Positions 18,253 through 20,220 of a DNA stretch of 20,220 bases are shown piece by piece. The notes beneath the pieces are model-generated. The model did no database searches and was not told where the DNA came from. It saw only the letters and a list, made by a program, of their open reading frames with translations. Each line of letters begins with the position of its first letter. The stretch's first letter is position 1. Both the position numbers and the translations under genes were made by a program. Origin of the DNA: Chara braunii (lineage: Eukaryota; Streptophyta; Charophyceae; Charales; Characeae); NCBI GenBank assembly GCA_003427395.1, contig BFEA01000186.1, positions 1,377,235-1,397,454 on the forward strand, read 5' to 3'.

Positions 18253-18272
18253 CTAGTGTCACAGGACACTAG
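18253..18272. repeat. short perfect hairpin
   Basis: CTAGTGTC and GACACTAG are separated by ACAG, an 8-bp stem with a 4-nt loop, extendable outward by GG/CC after one mismatch. Its function is unknown; no T-tract follows that would suggest a terminator. Confidence 0.7.
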
Positions 18273-18310
18273 TCCATCCAGCCCTTCCTGACAGAGGGAC
18301 AGCCGGTGGG

Positions 18311-18311
<1 letters not shown>

Positions 18312-18345
<34 letters not shown>
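18312..18345. repeat. (CA)n microsatellite
   Basis: About 17 uninterrupted CA dinucleotides. Confidence 0.95.
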
Positions 18346-18349
<4 letters not shown>

Positions 18350-18719
18350 CAGTATTATGTCTGTCAGTCTTTCTTTTGTTGTATGTCCTCCCCCTGATTT
18401 TTTCTATGTATTTTTTTGTGTGCCTAAGTGAGCACCCTTAAGTAGTGCCAAGCAGTCGGTGGTTCCTTGTTTGGAGTGCCTAGTGCACTCTTATGGGGGC
18501 CACTTGGTTCGGGATGTTCGTGTTGCCTGTCAGTGATGACGGATGTCCATCTGAGTGACTGCCTGGCTCACTGGGTGGTGGAAACCAACAGTCTGCAGGG
18601 CTCAATCGTGATGTGAGTAGGTCATGTGCTGCTTTGCTCCGTGTTGGATGTGTGGGCGTCCTTGTCTGCCCTCTGTCGCTGCCCTGCTGCCTGTCCTGCG
18701 TGCTTCGCATGTGGTTCTT

Positions 18720-19090
18720 TGCAGGTTGACGTGTTCGCTGCGCAGTGTGGCTGTGTTGTTGGTGTTGCCTTGCGCTTCGCTGCTCCGCTGCCATGCTGCT
18801 CATCCGTTGGCCTTACCTTTCGTGTTTGCCGCTTGTGTGCCCTGTAGGTTGGTTGCCTTGTTGCTGGTGCCTTGTGCTCCGCTCCACAGTTGCCGAGCTG
18901 CTGGTCCGCTCGCCCTGTCGTCCCCTGCAGTGTTGTTGCCTTGCTTGTGTTGTCTTGCGCTTCACTACACGGTTGCCATGTTGCATGCCTTGCATGCCAT
19001 GTCGTTCCTTGCAGTGATTTTTGGCGTTGTGCAGCCGTGTTGCCTCTACTGTGTTGCCTGGTGCTCCACAGGGTCGCTGCCCCCTGCTAT
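18720..19090. repeat. G/T-rich imperfect minisatellite, about 85-100 bp period
   Basis: Related blocks starting with GCAGTGT/GTAGGTTG/GCAGTGAT and containing GTTGCCTTG...CTTCGCTGC or CTCCACAG words recur from about 18740, 18841, 18926 and 19012. Divergence between units is high, so the borders are approximate. Confidence 0.5.
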
Positions 19091-19169
19091 GTTCCGCTTG
19101 GAGACAGTCTGCCTTCAACAAGGGTTGAAGGGTTAATGACCCAAACCATCAAATACGGAGATTTCGCAG

Positions 19170-19221
19170 ATTGTCGAGGGTTCAGCCTCCTGACGAGTCG
19201 GTGCAACTCCGACGAAACAAT
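19170..19221 (+). ncRNA. hammerhead ribozyme (type III layout), R copy 2
   Basis: All parts of the hammerhead consensus are present in order and pair without mismatch. ATTGT (19170-19174) pairs with ACAAT (19217-19221) as the open helix III. The GTC triplet (19173-19175) predicts cleavage after C19175. GAGG (19176-19179) pairs with CCTC (19186-19189), loop GTTCAG, as helix I. CTGACGA (19190-19196) fits CUGANGA. GTCGG (19197-19201) pairs with CCGAC (19209-19213), loop TGCAACT, as helix II. GAAA lies at 19214-19217. Both closed helices have loops able to make tertiary contacts. Activity is inferred from structure only. Confidence 0.8.
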
Positions 19222-19915
19222 GTTGTTATCATCAATTTTTATTTTTTCCCGTTTTGGTTTGGAACTTGATTCCTTTTTGCCTGTTGTTCTTTTGTTTTGT
19301 TGTGTTACTTTTTAGCTTTGAGTTGTTTGTCTGCCCACCCACCTCCCCCATACCCTCCAGTCCGTGTCTCCACCGTCTTCCATGCCTTGCTGCTTTTTGT
19401 TGCTTGTTTGCCCGCCCACCTCCCCATACCCTCCACCCTATCTGTTTTTTACGTTGTTCTTCGTGGCTTGATGCCTTGTGTTCGTTTGCCTGCCCATTTG
19501 GCTCCCCATACCCTCCAGCCTCCGTCTTTTGCTTCGCTGCTTTCGCGCTCTGCTGCTGTGTTGTTTGTTTGACCGCCCGGCTCCCACATGCCCCCCAGCC
19601 TTTGTCCTTGCTGCCCAATGTTTGCCTGATGACTTGGTGGTTTCAGCCCTTTGCCTTATTGTCTTTCGTGCATTGCTACCTTTGGCATGTTGCTCTTTGG
19701 CTCGCTGCTATTTGATTGGGCCTTTTGGTTTGTGGTCTGTTGCTTTTCTGGCCTTTGCATGACTTTTGTGCGTTCGTCTCATAGGCATACCAGGTTACGG
19801 GCTCATATCCAAGTGTTGTCATACCCATGTTTTTTAACGCAACATGTCATGGCACGGTCGCGGTAGTAGTGTATCGTAATAAAACACGCACACGAAGGAA
19901 AAAAAAAGAAAAAAA
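19170..19915 (+). mobile_element. retroposon-like repeat R, copy 2, uninterrupted
   Basis: This runs from the hammerhead at the 5' end through a T/C-rich tandem interior (core CCCCATACCCTCCA near 19346, 19421 and 19505; related units about 75-85 bp apart) to a conserved 3' segment (19795-19898). An AATAAA (19878-19883) follows, then an A-rich tail (19899-19915 with one G). The 3' tail shows it was copied from a polyadenylated or A-tailed RNA. ATTGT occurs at both edges (19170-19174 and 19915-19919), a possible but weak 5-bp target duplication. It carries no recognisable protein, so it would depend on a LINE's machinery; its 3' end does not resemble the LINE in this window. Confidence 0.75.
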
Positions 19916-19929
19916 TTGTGGAATTGTAT

Positions 19930-20149
19930 ATTTCTCTTGCTGAAGTTTTATTCTGATTTTGCTCATCTTACACACACACACAGACCAACATTGTCACGCT
20001 TCACCAAATGAGCAAAATGCGATTGAATCATCCCCTAGAACACGGAAGTATCCATTGCCGCAACATGGAAATATACACCGCCATAGACTGAAAATGTGGC
20101 AGTGTATATTTCCATGTTCTAGTGACAGATTCATTCCCATTTTGCTCAT
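19930..20149 (+). repeat. repeat S, copy 2, with MITE-like 48-bp inverted repeats
   Basis: The part shared with copy 1 starts at ATTTCTCTTGCTGAAG. Inside, 20008-20055 (ATGAGCAAAATGCGATTG...) is the inverted complement of 20102-20149 (...CATTTTGCTCAT), with about ten mismatches in 48. A second nested copy of ACATGGAAATATACAC sits just inside the left arm and pairs perfectly with the right arm. The 142-bp core could be a small MITE, but I find no target duplication at its edges. Confidence 0.65.
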
Positions 20150-20160
20150 CCTATCGATGG

Positions 20161-20164
<4 letters not shown>

Positions 20165-20220
<56 letters not shown>
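20165..20220. repeat. (CT)n microsatellite at the window end
   Basis: Twenty-eight uninterrupted CT dinucleotides run off the window end, so the true length is unknown. Confidence 0.95.

Larger units (their letters stand above)
17905..19169. other. non-coding spacer of minisatellites between the R copies
   Basis: No gene is recognised. The region contains a 96-bp duplication (from 17964), a perfect hairpin (18253-18272), a CA microsatellite (18312-18345) and a G/T-rich imperfect tandem region (about 18720-19090). The open frames across 18624-19136 on the plus strand come from low-complexity TGCTGT/CCTTGC words and carry no domain. Confidence 0.5.

Noticed and set aside
18624-19136. 170-residue plus-strand ORF
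   Set aside because: Cys/Leu/Ala-rich low-complexity frame through an imperfect minisatellite, without a domain.

Overview
This window looks like a repeat-dense, gene-poor stretch of a large eukaryotic nuclear genome. There is no prokaryotic operon structure, no tRNA or rRNA, and I recognise no intact host gene. The main coding content is a plant-type L1-like LINE: an ORF1 with a gag-like, zinc-knuckle layout, and an ORF2 with AP endonuclease, reverse transcriptase and a zf-RVT-like C-terminus. That points to the green lineage. A charophyte such as Chara is my guess from the style of the coding sequences, but the sequence alone does not prove it.

Layout. (1) 1-4253, minus strand: one long decayed gag-like, coiled-coil-rich ORF with six in-frame stops and a frameshift. 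It is interrupted at 2530-3777 by a block whose core is seven tandem self-complementary units, each able to fold into a hairpin with a stem of about 45 bp. (2) 4486-4948: a 445-bp non-autonomous DNA transposon with 83-bp terminal inverted repeats and a perfect 9-bp target duplication, typical of Mutator-like elements. (3) 4949-6264: featureless sequence, then a candidate primer-binding site and a candidate 278-bp LTR, both minus strand. (4) 6265-6988: nothing recognised. (5) 6989-7814: a short hairpin/MITE-like repeat (S), cut by the 5' end of a second repeat (R). (6) 7815-17787: a near full-length LINE on the minus strand with a 29-nt poly(A) tail, a 3' stem-loop, ORF2, ORF1 and a long tandemly repeated polypyrimidine 5' region, flanked by a 13-bp target duplication. 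(7) 17801-17904: the remainder of the interrupted R copy. (8) 17905-19169: minisatellites, a CA microsatellite and a short perfect hairpin. (9) 19170-19915: a second, uninterrupted R copy with an AATAAA signal and an A-rich tail. It supplies an empty site for the LINE insertion. (10) 19930-20149: the second S copy. (11) A CT microsatellite runs off the window end.

The most interesting signal is at the 5' end of both R copies. The first 52 nt match the hammerhead ribozyme fold with helix III open (type III): GUC cleavage triplet, CUGANGA core, GAAA core and three short helices. Copy 2 is structurally perfect; copy 1 has a wobble and a mismatch in helix II. R therefore appears to be a poly(A)-tailed retroposon family of about 0.73 kb that carries a hammerhead at its 5' end, a combination I do not recognise as a described family.

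The insertions nest in order: S, then R into S, then the LINE into R. Two single-N gaps at 16532 and 17234 sit between exact duplications (63 and 44 bp) and are most simply unmerged contig overlaps.
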